From NCBI GenBank assembly GCA_040753875.1, contig JBFMDV010000025.1, positions 124,001 to 188,000 of the forward strand: a stretch of 64,000 nt of DNA, read 5' to 3'. This DNA is from Candidatus Zixiibacteriota bacterium (GTDB taxonomy: Bacteria > Zixibacteria > MSB-5A5 > GN15 > FEB-12). This document shows positions 9,456-19,572 of the stretch, piece after piece. Each line of letters begins with the position of its first letter. Position 1 is the stretch's first letter. A model generated the notes under the pieces. The model did no database searches, was not told the DNA's origin, and saw nothing but the letters and a program-made list of their open reading frames with translations. The translations under genes and the position numbers were made by a program.

Positions 9456-9490
9456 CCCGGCGGCAAGTTATGCCGCCGGGTTTCGTCTTA
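9456..9490 (+). terminator. Strong Rho-independent terminator
   Basis: A perfect 10-bp stem (cccggcggca with tgccgccggg) around a 5-base loop is followed by tttcgtctta. It closes the transcript started at the promoter at 8993. The 9491-9703 interval after it holds no gene or recognisable element. Confidence 0.8.
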
Positions 9491-9703
9491 GACCATACCC
9501 TGTGGCGTCGCTCCCATACTTGTGTCTCCCTTTGCCTCGGACTAACCCAGGGAATCAATTTCCCTTTGAGCAACCCCTGCACAGTTTCCTCTCGGAGTTC
9601 CTTGCTGCACAACGAGTAACAGTTGCCGGGAGAGAACACCGTCCTCTATGGCATCCCCGTTGCAATTATCCCCGTCTGACAGGACCAAACTATTCAGGCT
9701 GGG

Positions 9704-9940
9704 ATGAGTATTATGAAGGTCAAGTTCGTACTTACTATGGACGACGTTGAAGTGGACAACCGGAAGATCGACCAGCTCATTATGGACTGGGAGACGGATG
9801 TCGACCAGCAGGAGATACTCGAAGTGTCCCACCAGTGGATTACAACCCAGAATTTCCTCACCAGGCGGATGATCGGCCTCACCCGCGTCGGCGAATCCTC
9901 GCTGACCATTGAACCGCTCGAAGAGGGCGGGAATGCTTGA
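9704..9940 (+). CDS. Small acidic protein of unknown function
   Basis: The 78-residue product is acidic and soluble, with no membrane segment, cysteine or known motif (it contains MDDVEVDNRKIDQL and a centre rich in Trp and Gln). A second ATG three codons later (MKVKFVLTMDD) is an equally good start. No strong Shine-Dalgarno is seen. Its stop overlaps the start of the next gene (ATGCTTGA), so translational coupling with the small membrane protein is likely. I do not recognise a family. Confidence 0.5.
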   Translation: MSIMKVKFVLTMDDVEVDNRKIDQLIMDWETDVDQQEILEVSHQWITTQNFLTRRMIGLTRVGESSLTIEPLEEGGNA

Positions 9941-10253
9941 ACACGCCGCTGCGATCGTGCGCAGCATATTTGAATTCGCAGAACAGAATGTCGGCGCCCT
10001 CGAATCGGCGCGGGATTACATTCTGCAGCGATTCGGCCAGAATGGCCTCTACGCCGCCTATGTGGTTCTCGGCGTGCTCGGGGCGGTCATCCTATATCGC
10101 CTGGTTAAGATAAGTCTGCTCGCGATCAAGTATCTGGTAGTGCCTTCTGTGGTGCTGGCGCTTCTGGCTTCGTTCGTTCTGCCGTATTCCTTTTCGACTA
10201 TCCTCCCGATCACCGTTACGCTGTGCTCGCTCATGCTCCTGGTGAAGGCCTGA
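9933..10253 (+). CDS. Small two-helix membrane protein of unknown function
   Basis: The ATG at 9933 follows agggcggga and overlaps the previous stop. The 106-residue product has an amphipathic N-terminus (about residues 1-38) and hydrophobic stretches at about residues 40-60 (YAAYVVLGVLGAVILY) and 65-105 that make two or three membrane helices. It probably works with the preceding 78-residue protein because of the overlap. No enzymatic or transport motif is visible. Confidence 0.5.
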   Translation: MLEHAAAIVRSIFEFAEQNVGALESARDYILQRFGQNGLYAAYVVLGVLGAVILYRLVKISLLAIKYLVVPSVVLALLASFVLPYSFSTILPITVTLCSLMLLVKA

Positions 10254-10424
10254 GCCCTTTCACCTTCCTTTTCTGTCCATACACTGAACCATAATTCTCA
10301 AAACGCAAACGCCGGTCGAAACAAGCTTCCCTCTGTCCGACACAACCTTACGTCATTTCGGATGATTGGGCCGTTCTCTCGCAATCATCATCGCTCAAAG
10401 GAATTCAACAACCGGAGATAGGCG

Positions 10425-10871
10425 ATGAACAGCCCTGTTACATGTGTAAATTGCGGCCACGACCTTGAACAACGACGAGGCGTCTGGCTCTGCCCGACCT
10501 GCAACACCGAGGCCGCCAGTTTCCTTCCGTTCCGCGACGACACCGATCAGGAAGGATTCGTGCTCATAGACTGCCCGGGCGCCACGCTGTATCAGCCGGG
10601 AACCGATACAATCGTGGCCGGCGCGAAGTTCCTCGACGAAGACGACCCGGTCAAAGGGTTTGAGATTGTCGACCACGCCGTATTCGCGCCGACTCATACC
10701 AAGCGCCGACGTATCAAAATCGAGGCCCTGGGCAAGATTCGACGCTGCCAGGGATGCCAGGACCTCACGGTCCGGATGCGCCGCCGCGAGGGACCGGACT
10801 TCTTCATCCCGTCGCCGAAACACCCGGGGCGAAAGAAACTGAAATCGGTCACCCCGCGGTCCAGCGGCTGA
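10425..10871 (+). CDS. Zinc-ribbon protein of unknown function
   Basis: The 148-residue product begins with a zinc ribbon, CVNC at residues 7-10 and CPTC at residues 23-26, and has a third pair, CQGC, near residue 107. The C-terminus is very basic (RMRRRE, KHPGRKKLK), which suggests binding to nucleic acid or another polyanion. The start is supported by ggagata 6 bases upstream. The 170 bases before it hold no visible signal. The gene has no clear operon partner and the family is not recognised. Confidence 0.6.
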   Translation: MNSPVTCVNCGHDLEQRRGVWLCPTCNTEAASFLPFRDDTDQEGFVLIDCPGATLYQPGTDTIVAGAKFLDEDDPVKGFEIVDHAVFAPTHTKRRRIKIEALGKIRRCQGCQDLTVRMRRREGPDFFIPSPKHPGRKKLKSVTPRSSG

Positions 10872-10939
10872 GCACGGTCACGGTGGTCGACACGGCGAGT
10901 TCGCTAATTTGTCAAAGTGCCTTTTGACGTCAATCAGCG

Positions 10940-10945
10940 TATAAT
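10940..10945 (+). promoter_or_regulatory. Perfect -10 box next to the VanZ-like start
   Basis: TATAAT occurs 6 bases before the GTG at 10952. If it is a real -10 element the transcript would begin at or next to the start codon, giving a leaderless mRNA. A TTGACG lies only 10 bases upstream, too close for a normal -35 element, so this is weak. Confidence 0.3.
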
Positions 10946-10951
10946 AGCCCG

Positions 10952-11941
10952 GTGATCGCCCCATGGTCGGAGAATAGGGGATTCCGAGCATTCGTAATGC
11001 TCGCGGGCGCGGCAGCGCTGGTGATCCCGCTGGTGTTTCTGAATATCCCGGAAAACACGCGGCTGCTTCAGGCGCTCTTCAACGCCGGGCACGCCCCGCT
11101 GTTCGGCGCTGTCTCACTTTTCTTTCTCGGATTATCGTTTACGCTCCTCGAACCGCATATCGAGCGGCGGTATTGGCACTACGTGATAGCGGCGGGCATG
11201 GCCGTGGCATTTGGCTTCGGCACTGAATACGCCCAGATTTTCACGGGGCGCGATGCCGGACTCGACGATGTCGGACGCGATATCATCGGCACCGTGGCCG
11301 TACTTGGCATCACCATGACCTACGACCGCAAGCTATTCCGTGTCCGCAGATTATCGCTAAGCAAAGTATCGACCATGCTGAGAACCGCTCTGTTCATCCT
11401 GCTCCTCAGTCCCCTCGTTCCCGTGGCGATCTGGGCGGCGGCATACGATAAGCGTGACTCGATGGCGCCATATCTCTACCGATTCGATTCCTATTTGGGA
11501 CGACACTTCGTTTGCACTGAAACCGCCGATCTCGCCGTTGTTGATCCACCTGCATATTGGAAAAACAATAGTGACGGCAAAGTCGGGCGGCTGTCCTTCC
11601 ACAAAAGTCTCTACCCACAAATGTACATCGACGAGGTCTATCCCGATTGGACCGGCTATGATAGTCTTACATTCGACATCGTTCTGCCCCGCTCGGATTC
11701 GGCGCAGCTCACGCTCCGCATAAACGACTGGGTCCACAACCAGGAGCATGGCGACCGGTTCAACAGCAGTTTCTATATTTATCATGGTCTCAACCACGTC
11801 GCAATCCCGCTTGCCGATGTCGCCCACGCGCCGCTTGGCCGGCCGATGCAGATGGACCACATCAAGACAGTCATCTTGTTCTGCGCCGAGCCGCTGGACA
11901 GCTTCACCGTTTTTATCGGCCCCATGCTCCTGACCAAATGA
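10952..11941 (+). CDS. VanZ-like membrane protein with C-terminal extracytoplasmic domain
   Basis: Residues 1-150 form a VanZ-like region: four hydrophobic helices with the motifs GHAPLFGAVS and EYAQIFTGRDAGLDDVGRDIIG (a family signature of acidic, arginine and Asp residues). A further helix at about residues 143-162 precedes a C-terminal domain of about 165 residues with a jelly-roll-like pattern (WTGYDSLTFDIVLP, LTLRINDWVHN, HGLNHVAIPLADV), similar to carbohydrate-binding domains. VanZ relatives affect teicoplanin sensitivity, but the biochemical role is unknown. The start is GTG with no Shine-Dalgarno; an ATG at 10997 is an alternative. Confidence 0.65.
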   Translation: MIAPWSENRGFRAFVMLAGAAALVIPLVFLNIPENTRLLQALFNAGHAPLFGAVSLFFLGLSFTLLEPHIERRYWHYVIAAGMAVAFGFGTEYAQIFTGRDAGLDDVGRDIIGTVAVLGITMTYDRKLFRVRRLSLSKVSTMLRTALFILLLSPLVPVAIWAAAYDKRDSMAPYLYRFDSYLGRHFVCTETADLAVVDPPAYWKNNSDGKVGRLSFHKSLYPQMYIDEVYPDWTGYDSLTFDIVLPRSDSAQLTLRINDWVHNQEHGDRFNSSFYIYHGLNHVAIPLADVAHAPLGRPMQMDHIKTVILFCAEPLDSFTVFIGPMLLTK

Positions 11942-12023
11942 CCGCGGCCACTTGTGAAACTTTCGCGCAGACGGACCCGTAATTAGTCCTAAGGTCACAG
12001 AGAAAGATCCGCAGGAGGAGATT

Positions 12024-12710
12024 GTGCACTGGCGCAAGACAGTATTGGTATTGGCGGCTCTGGCGATAGCGTCGTCAACCGCCTCCCCCGTTCGAGGCGA
12101 TGAGTACTTCGGTAACTGGTTCGGACGGATGGAAAAGGGCTCCGGGAAAATGCAGAGCGAGGAACGGGACGTGGGGGAGTTTGCCCGTATCCAGACCCAG
12201 ATCAGCGTGGATCTGCACATTGTCGTCGGCAAGCCGCAGAGCGTGGTCGTCACCATCGACGACAACCTGCTCGATAACGTCAAAACGCGTGTCCGCGGCG
12301 GAACGCTTCGGATAACCTCCCGCGGTTCCTTCAGCACACGCCACAACTGCAAGATCGAGATCACTATCCCAAGTCTGGCAGGTGTCGTTTCGGAAGGTTC
12401 CGGAAACATCTCCGTTGAAAATCTCTCCGGTGAGCGCTTCGAATTCACGCTCGCCGGCTCCGGCAATCTCACCGCCGAAGGACATGTCGATGAACTCGAC
12501 ATAGAACTTGATGGCTCCGGTGATATCGACACGCGAGAATTGACTGCGGAAGATGTCACCGTGACGGTTAATGGCTCCGGTGATGTTAAGGTGCACGCCA
12601 GGAAAGGGCTCGACGGCACTATCAATGGCAGCGGCGACATCGGGTATGTCGGCGAACCTGAGCACGTCGCGACTCGCGTGTACGGTTCAGGGAGTATTCA
12701 AGAAATATAA
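12024..12710 (+). CDS. Exported DUF2807 (GIN-domain) protein
   Basis: The GTG start follows the strong ribosome binding site caggagga. A signal peptide ends near residue 25 (SPVRG-DE). The mature part is a DUF2807 domain: FARIQTQISVDLHI near the start, then a series of turns that repeat the triplet GSG (EGSGNIS, AGSGNLT, DGSGDID, NGSGDVK, NGSGDIG, YGSGSI), each starting a new rung of a beta solenoid. Such proteins are periplasmic or surface attached in Bacteroidetes and relatives; their partners are unknown. It ends in a terminator and is a single-gene unit. Confidence 0.8.
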   Translation: MHWRKTVLVLAALAIASSTASPVRGDEYFGNWFGRMEKGSGKMQSEERDVGEFARIQTQISVDLHIVVGKPQSVVVTIDDNLLDNVKTRVRGGTLRITSRGSFSTRHNCKIEITIPSLAGVVSEGSGNISVENLSGERFEFTLAGSGNLTAEGHVDELDIELDGSGDIDTRELTAEDVTVTVNGSGDVKVHARKGLDGTINGSGDIGYVGEPEHVATRVYGSGSIQEI

Positions 12711-12744
12711 TCGCTCTACGAAAATTCACGGTTCACTTGTGATT

Positions 12745-12787
12745 GTGGCGGCATCTTGGCATTGTTCGATTTGCCGCCACACCCGTT
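12745..12787 (+). terminator. Rho-independent terminator after the DUF2807 gene
   Basis: A 9-bp perfect stem (gtggcggca at 12745-12753 with tgccgccac at 12772-12780) is followed by acccgttttt. The 18-base loop is long, but stem and T run fit an intrinsic terminator. Confidence 0.7.
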
Positions 12788-12878
12788 TTTGACGCGCCGA
12801 ATCGTTGGCAATCGACATCCACTATTGCCCCATTTCCGTCACTCCGCAAATCATCCCATCACAAACCTCAATACCGGC

Positions 12879-12907
12879 CATAACATACTGTGCCGCAGCA
12901 TGTTATG
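12879..12907. promoter_or_regulatory. Inverted repeat upstream of the dciA-gyrB promoter
   Basis: Two 8-base arms, cataacat (12879-12886) and atgttatg (12900-12907), are inverted with 13 bases between them. They lie just upstream of the putative promoter at 12921 and are AT-rich in a GC-rich region. A repressor or activator operator is possible but no known box is matched. Confidence 0.35.
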
Positions 12908-12920
12908 ACTTGGTTTTTGC

Positions 12921-12949
12921 TTGCAATTGTTTCAACAATTGGGTATCTT
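12921..12949 (+). promoter_or_regulatory. Putative promoter of dciA-gyrB
   Basis: TTGCAA (12921-12926), a 17-base spacer and TATCTT (12944-12949) lie 23 bases before the dciA-like start. The spacer contains the dyad caattgtttcaacaattg, which could bind a regulator on top of the promoter. The match to consensus is moderate. Confidence 0.4.
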
Positions 12950-12972
12950 TCAGTGTTACGGAATTGTACAAT

Positions 12973-15257
<2,285 letters not shown>

Positions 15258-15286
15258 GAAACTGACGGATAGCCCGGGAGGGGAAG

Positions 15287-16372
15287 ATGATCAAGATCGA
15301 GCTGGCTAGTGAGAACACACTACGGAAGGCATTGGACGGCAGCATGTCAGAGTTTTTATGCACGCCGTTCTTTTCAAGAGATGGCCTAAGGCTTGTCGAA
15401 CAACACTTGGCCAAGCCCAGTCAAGTAGATATCGTGCTGAGAGCCAATATCTACGATTGGGTCACTGGCTACGGCGACTTGACTGAAATGCGTGGTTTCC
15501 TCGAAGGATTAAGAGAGAGTAACGTAGTGCCGTCACTTTTCATCGTGTCGAATTTGCACGCCAAAATATACGTCGGCGTTACAAAAAAGCGCGCCTACTT
15601 TGGATCTGCGAATCTCTCGGCGGCAGCATTTCAGAGCAATGTGGAGATCATGACGTTCACTGACGGCGCCGATTCAGATCCGATCATAGAAGTCGTAGAC
15701 CAAATCAAGGCGAACGCTCTGGCGGTCTCCTTTGAGAACTTCAACGCCATGATCGACGTAACGAAAGACACGGTCGTTCGAGCGGCAAGGACGCAGAAGC
15801 AGTCCTTCGAAAGCGATCCAGACTTTGACGTCGCTGTGCAGCTATTCTCCACAGAGCTACAGAAACATGTCATACGGCGCAAGCGTGCTACCAAGACCAG
15901 TAAGTCGGCTGTATTACCAGATGAGTATGGGGACTACACTCCGCTTCCAGCCCCCTGGCCGACGATTGTGGAGTTCTTGACGTACTGCGGAGAGGTCAAG
16001 TCCAGTGTAGCTCGGGAGATAGTCGATCGTTTCGAAGGAAAGAATAACCTTCAGGGCCACATTAAGCACATTTTCTACGGCTGTCTGTTCTTCTTTTTTG
16101 AACACCCCAGCTACATTGAATCAATTCCACACGACCTTGCCAAGCGCGATCATGTGAATTGGGCCGACGAGCCCTGGCTAGCGCATTGGAAGTCATATTT
16201 GTCCAGACACAAGGGTGAGTTCTATAAGAACATAGCCTTTAGCTATCATTCGCTAATTACATATCTTCCGGCTTCACTGGGTGGCGTTCAAGTCACTGGA
16301 GGCGCATCAAGTGGCAATTTCAAGAAGATCCTCCCACTTCTCGCAAGGATGCTAAGGGACCGAATTAAATGA
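15287..16372 (+). CDS. PLD-family nuclease, probable type II restriction endonuclease
   Basis: The N-terminal part holds one phospholipase D motif: NLHAKIYV with His91 and Lys93, followed by FGSANLSAAAF (residues 105-115) and Glu120. Restriction enzymes such as BfiI and NgoFVII carry a single such motif per chain and act as dimers without a metal ion. The C-terminal half (about residues 180-361) has no known motif and may bind DNA. The stop overlaps the methyltransferase start (ATGA), which supports a restriction-modification pair. The codon usage is richer in A and T than that of gyrB, a sign of transfer. A good binding site, gggaggggaag, precedes the ATG. The recognition sequence cannot be predicted. 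Confidence 0.75.
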   Translation: MIKIELASENTLRKALDGSMSEFLCTPFFSRDGLRLVEQHLAKPSQVDIVLRANIYDWVTGYGDLTEMRGFLEGLRESNVVPSLFIVSNLHAKIYVGVTKKRAYFGSANLSAAAFQSNVEIMTFTDGADSDPIIEVVDQIKANALAVSFENFNAMIDVTKDTVVRAARTQKQSFESDPDFDVAVQLFSTELQKHVIRRKRATKTSKSAVLPDEYGDYTPLPAPWPTIVEFLTYCGEVKSSVAREIVDRFEGKNNLQGHIKHIFYGCLFFFFEHPSYIESIPHDLAKRDHVNWADEPWLAHWKSYLSRHKGEFYKNIAFSYHSLITYLPASLGGVQVTGGASSGNFKKILPLLARMLRDRIK

Positions 16373-17655
16373 TTGAAACTAACCGGATCCACCACACCAA
16401 CTGCCTAGAAGGCCTTCCGAAGTTGGAATCTCATACGGTGTCGGCCATTCACACAAGCCCTCCTTACAACATTGGCCGCGACTACAACGGGTACAATGAT
16501 TCTCTTGAGAAGCGTGAGTACCTTGAGTTTATATCAAGCGTTGTTGATGAGATGTACCGCGTCTTGCGACCTGGGGGAAGTCTCTTTTGGCAAACTGGTT
16601 ACACGAGCTTCGATGATAACTTCATTTACCCTATTGACCATCTGACTTTCCATTGCTTTACAAACGCTGGGTTCAAACTGAAGGATCGGATTATTTGGCG
16701 TTACTTTGGGGGGATGTCTTTCAAGCAAAAGTTCACAAACAAACATGAGACGATTTTGTGGTGGGTCAAACCGGGAGCTGAGTGTCATTTCGACGTTTTC
16801 CCTATCCGCGAGAGGTCTCGCGAGCTCGACCCACGTAACAATCTGTTTGGCCGTAATCCGGGGAATGTATGGGAAGTAGATCGCGTCGCCTACGGTTCCC
16901 TCGAACAGACATCTCATATTGCTGTATTTCCTGAAGAAGTATCCGATCGTATAGTGTCTTCAGCGACATGTGCTGGGGACTTGTGTCTTGATCCCTTTTC
17001 TGGTAGCGGAACTCTCTGCAAAGTGGCCAAGACACGAGGTCGTGAGTTCGTAGGGTTTGAAATCGCAGACCAGTACTACGCAGACAGCGTTAAGCGTCTG
17101 TCACTTGTCCCAACTGGCGAGTACCGCAATGTCTTGTCGGCACTAGTCAAATTGAACGCTTTTGTGGGAAATGGAAAGTCGCTAACTCTCCTCAAGCTTC
17201 ATGCACATATCGACCTTCTTCTCCGAAACCTCGGCCTTGACAAGGTCGGCCTGTTTGAAAGTCCAGACGAAATCGAATGGATAAGGACAAAGACGGACTC
17301 CTTCTCGAAGGCGCGTAAAGTCTCGTTCTGGAGATCGACCGACGATTTCTTCGAGTCCCCAAAGAACGCAGGTCACCCGCTATACGTACTCAATCAGTGT
17401 CTCGAGTACGCGTTCAAGCTCACGCGCGTTCAGAATGGTGTAATGCGTCTGCACAAGATTCTTGAATGGCACGACCAGTACATGTCCCGTAAGGATGCTC
17501 TTGCCGACGACCTCAAAGCCATATTCTCGGAAGAGAAAGAGTCATTCGTTCGCTCCGGCAGTCGAATAACTCTTAGAAACAAGTTCCGTGAGGTCCGTAC
17601 TTCCCCACGAAAGACCGCCTCCAAGAAATCGTCCCAGACCAGTTTCATTTCCTAA
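16369..17655 (+). CDS. DNA methyltransferase, beta class (N4-cytosine or N6-adenine)
   Basis: Motif IV, TSPPYN (residues 29-34), comes before motif I, DPFSGSGT (about 208-215), the order of beta-class amino-methyltransferases. SPPY rather than DPPY favours N4-cytosine, but N6-adenine is not excluded. GREFVGFEIADQYY follows motif I and fits motif II/III, completing the SAM fold. About 180 residues after 245 are an extra C-terminal domain of unknown kind. It overlaps the upstream PLD nuclease by 4 bases and presumably protects host DNA from it. Together they form an R-M unit of 2.4 kb between gyrB and an unrelated TPR gene. Confidence 0.85.
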   Translation: MIETNRIHHTNCLEGLPKLESHTVSAIHTSPPYNIGRDYNGYNDSLEKREYLEFISSVVDEMYRVLRPGGSLFWQTGYTSFDDNFIYPIDHLTFHCFTNAGFKLKDRIIWRYFGGMSFKQKFTNKHETILWWVKPGAECHFDVFPIRERSRELDPRNNLFGRNPGNVWEVDRVAYGSLEQTSHIAVFPEEVSDRIVSSATCAGDLCLDPFSGSGTLCKVAKTRGREFVGFEIADQYYADSVKRLSLVPTGEYRNVLSALVKLNAFVGNGKSLTLLKLHAHIDLLLRNLGLDKVGLFESPDEIEWIRTKTDSFSKARKVSFWRSTDDFFESPKNAGHPLYVLNQCLEYAFKLTRVQNGVMRLHKILEWHDQYMSRKDALADDLKAIFSEEKESFVRSGSRITLRNKFREVRTSPRKTASKKSSQTSFIS

Positions 17656-17695
17656 GACCTGCGGTCCGCAAACCACAGGTCGTTTCTCATACCCA
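17656..17695 (+). terminator. Possible terminator after the R-M unit
   Basis: The arms gacctg and caggtc (17656-17661 and 17686-17691) with a second ggt/acc pair inside enclose a loop, followed by gtttctc. The stem is interrupted and the T run short, so efficiency is uncertain. It separates the methyltransferase from the TPR gene. Confidence 0.4.
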
Positions 17696-17756
17696 TTGAA
17701 CCACCGTGCTGTTATGTTGTTCTAATCAGCAAGCAAATATTAGACAAGGAGACTCC

Positions 17757-18347
17757 ATGACCACAATGTCTACCCGCCTACAGCTGATGATCACCGCGCT
17801 GTCACTCCTCACCTTCGCTGCCACCAGCACCTTCGCCCTCGGCTCCGGTGAGAAGTCACCTGAGGAAAAAGCAGCCGACGACCAGAAAAAAGCCACCCGC
17901 TTGTATAACGACGGTGTCAAGGCGATGGAATCAGCGCGCACCATTGGCCAAAAGGGAGACTCGATCTTCGCATACAACTACCGCGCCACTTCGGATGCCA
18001 AAGCACGCAAGGAGTTCGAGAAAGCAGTCGGCAAATTCAATCAGGCGGTCGAGCTCAACCCAAAACTGGCCGAGGCACACAATAATCTGGGCTACTGCTA
18101 TCGGAAACTCGGCAAACTCGATGAGTCACTCAAGGCGTATGAGAAGGCCATCGGCCTGAAACCGGATTTCGCAAAGGCCCGCGAATACCGCGGCGAGACC
18201 TATCTCGCCATGGACCAACCGGACAAGGCGACGACAGAACTGGATTTTCTGAAACAGATGCGCTCACCCCTCGCCGACACGCTGGCCAAAGCCATCGAAG
18301 TCTATCAGCTCGAGGCGATCAGCGCCAAAGCGCATTCCGGCAAATGA
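17757..18347 (+). CDS. Exported TPR protein
   Basis: The start ATG follows aaggagactcc. A signal peptide covers about residues 1-27 (ending TFALG). Two complete TPR motifs are visible: KFNQAVELNPKLAEAHNNLGYCYRKLGK and SLKAYEKAIGLKPDFAKAREYRGETYLAM, with a further helix pair upstream around ARKEFEKAVG. TPR repeats mediate protein contacts; in the periplasm they are often parts of assembly or secretion machines. No enzymatic domain is present, so a specific partner is not known. It is a single gene convergent with the minus-strand gene that ends at 18371. Confidence 0.75.
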   Translation: MTTMSTRLQLMITALSLLTFAATSTFALGSGEKSPEEKAADDQKKATRLYNDGVKAMESARTIGQKGDSIFAYNYRATSDAKARKEFEKAVGKFNQAVELNPKLAEAHNNLGYCYRKLGKLDESLKAYEKAIGLKPDFAKAREYRGETYLAMDQPDKATTELDFLKQMRSPLADTLAKAIEVYQLEAISAKAHSGK

Positions 18348-18370
18348 TGACGGTGATGTAATAGGAAAGA

Positions 18371-18859
18371 CTATGCGGGGCGGCCCGATGGCCCGTCTTC
18401 TTTTTTGTCGTTAGCCGATGAATCCAATGGCGGATTCAGCACACTATCCGGGATGACCACTCGCGGCGTGAAAACACCCAACCAGCGCTGATACCATTTC
18501 CACTTCTTCTTTTCTTCCTTGAAGAACTTCTTGATACGTTTCTCACGTGCCAGCGACACGGAATCGTACGCCTCAATCCTCTGAATCATGATTTCGAGCG
18601 ACTGACGCTTCTCCAGCGCACACCGAAACGTATCGTAATCGCGCAAATTGAAAATGCTCTGGATTATCGGTTCGAAAAACACCATCGCCTGCGAACCAAT
18701 GAAATTCAAGGGCTTCACTGACTCCAAAAACAGGATCGCCGGAACGGTCCAACCCTTGTCCACAACCTTGAATGCCACGCGGTCCAGCACGGCAGCTTCA
18801 TCTTCGGGAAGTGCATCAGCCGGACTCGGCAGATCGGTGCCACCTTTGAAAAAACTCAT
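18371..18859 (-). CDS. Hypothetical protein
   Basis: The 162-residue product is soluble and highly charged, with a lysine-rich middle (EKRIKKFFKEEKKKWKWYQRW) between an acidic N-terminus and an acidic, serine-rich C-terminus. It overlaps the upstream membrane protein by 4 bases (ATGA) and probably works with it. No known domain was recognised. Confidence 0.6.
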   Translation of the reverse strand: MSFFKGGTDLPSPADALPEDEAAVLDRVAFKVVDKGWTVPAILFLESVKPLNFIGSQAMVFFEPIIQSIFNLRDYDTFRCALEKRQSLEIMIQRIEAYDSVSLAREKRIKKFFKEEKKKWKWYQRWLGVFTPRVVIPDSVLNPPLDSSANDKKEDGPSGRPA

Positions 18860-19353
18860 GGTCGGATTCCTGGTTGTAGCATATCCGCCGTCGGGCGATT
18901 GATGCGAGCCTTGACGAATGCCGTTACTTCAGTGGCATTATCATCAAAGAGTAGAAAGATGCCCCGAAAATTCTCGAGTCGCGACTGCTCAACGAACGGC
19001 GACAGGAGGATGCCGTTCTTGTCGGGCCAGCAGCTTCGGAAGATGCTCCATTCCTTGTATAGTGTATGTGTCGTCGTTTTGATCATGATCCGCCTGTCGC
19101 TCAGCCGATAGACCGTCGGAAAATAAAATTTCGACAGCGATAACAGAAGCACGACCAGAGCGAGCACGGTAAACAGTCTTGACCCCGTGCTCAGATACAC
19201 GAGCAGGCTCACCAACAGAACAAACGCCGACGTCGCTATTGCCATCATCGGCTTCCGTTTCATTGGATGGCTGGTCCACTCCAGGACCGCCCCTTCACCT
19301 TCACTGCCCGCGGTCGCTGCCGCTCCCTTTGTGTTTTGACCTGCATCGGCCAT
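18856..19353 (-). CDS. Two-helix membrane protein of unknown function
   Basis: The 165-residue product has hydrophobic segments at about residues 37-56 and 60-78, and a cytoplasmic C-terminal part containing FYFPTVYRLSDRRIMIKTTTHTLYKEWSIFRSC, reminiscent of the bacterial PH-like domain in YdbT/YcxB-type membrane proteins. The match is by eye only. It is the middle gene of a small operon with 19360 and 18371 on either side. Confidence 0.55.
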   Translation of the reverse strand: MADAGQNTKGAAATAGSEGEGAVLEWTSHPMKRKPMMAIATSAFVLLVSLLVYLSTGSRLFTVLALVVLLLSLSKFYFPTVYRLSDRRIMIKTTTHTLYKEWSIFRSCWPDKNGILLSPFVEQSRLENFRGIFLLFDDNATEVTAFVKARINRPTADMLQPGIRP

Positions 19354-19359
19354 GATACA

Positions 19360-19572
19360 CTATGCGTTTGGCTTGTCCGGCTGGCGGTACCGTTCTTTTT
19401 TCACCTGTTCCATGCTTTTCAAAAGCTCGTTAGGCTGGAACAACTTTTTTTCGACCATGAGCCGCACCAGCGCCTCCAGCGCCAGATTGTTGGAAAGCGC
19501 CAGTTCCTCGAAACTCACCTCGCGCTCCTTGCCGTCGACCACCATTTTAATCGCTACGCGTTTTTCATCCAC
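19360..19572 (-). CDS. Small hypothetical protein
   Basis: The 70-residue product has a basic start (MDEKRVAIKMVVDGKEREV) and an amphipathic helical rest, with no membrane segment. It lies 6 bases upstream of the membrane protein gene at 18856, so the three genes form an operon. No function could be recognised. Confidence 0.45.
   Translation of the reverse strand: MDEKRVAIKMVVDGKEREVSFEELALSNNLALEALVRLMVEKKLFQPNELLKSMEQVKKERYRQPDKPNA

Larger units (their letters stand above)
9028..9490 (+). ncRNA. Candidate structured transcript with an 18-codon ORF
   Basis: This stretch lies between a consensus promoter and a perfect terminator and encodes no convincing protein. Local hairpins can be seen: tatacg/cgtata with a 4-base loop around 9145, gggtc/gaccc around 9303-9321, cctgt/acagg around 9327-9343, ctccgat/atcggag around 9346-9380, and ggcgcc repeated in an inverted pair around 9415-9430. 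It does not match the core motifs I know for RNase P, tmRNA, SRP RNA, 6S RNA or common riboswitches. It may be a regulatory RNA, a leader for the genes from 9704, or a transcript for a small peptide. RNA status is inference. Confidence 0.35.

Noticed and set aside
9028-9490. tmRNA, RNase P RNA or SRP RNA
   Set aside because: No acceptor-stem pair, no RNase P core gaaagtccgg or SRP ggaagg loop; only promoter, hairpins and terminator are supported.
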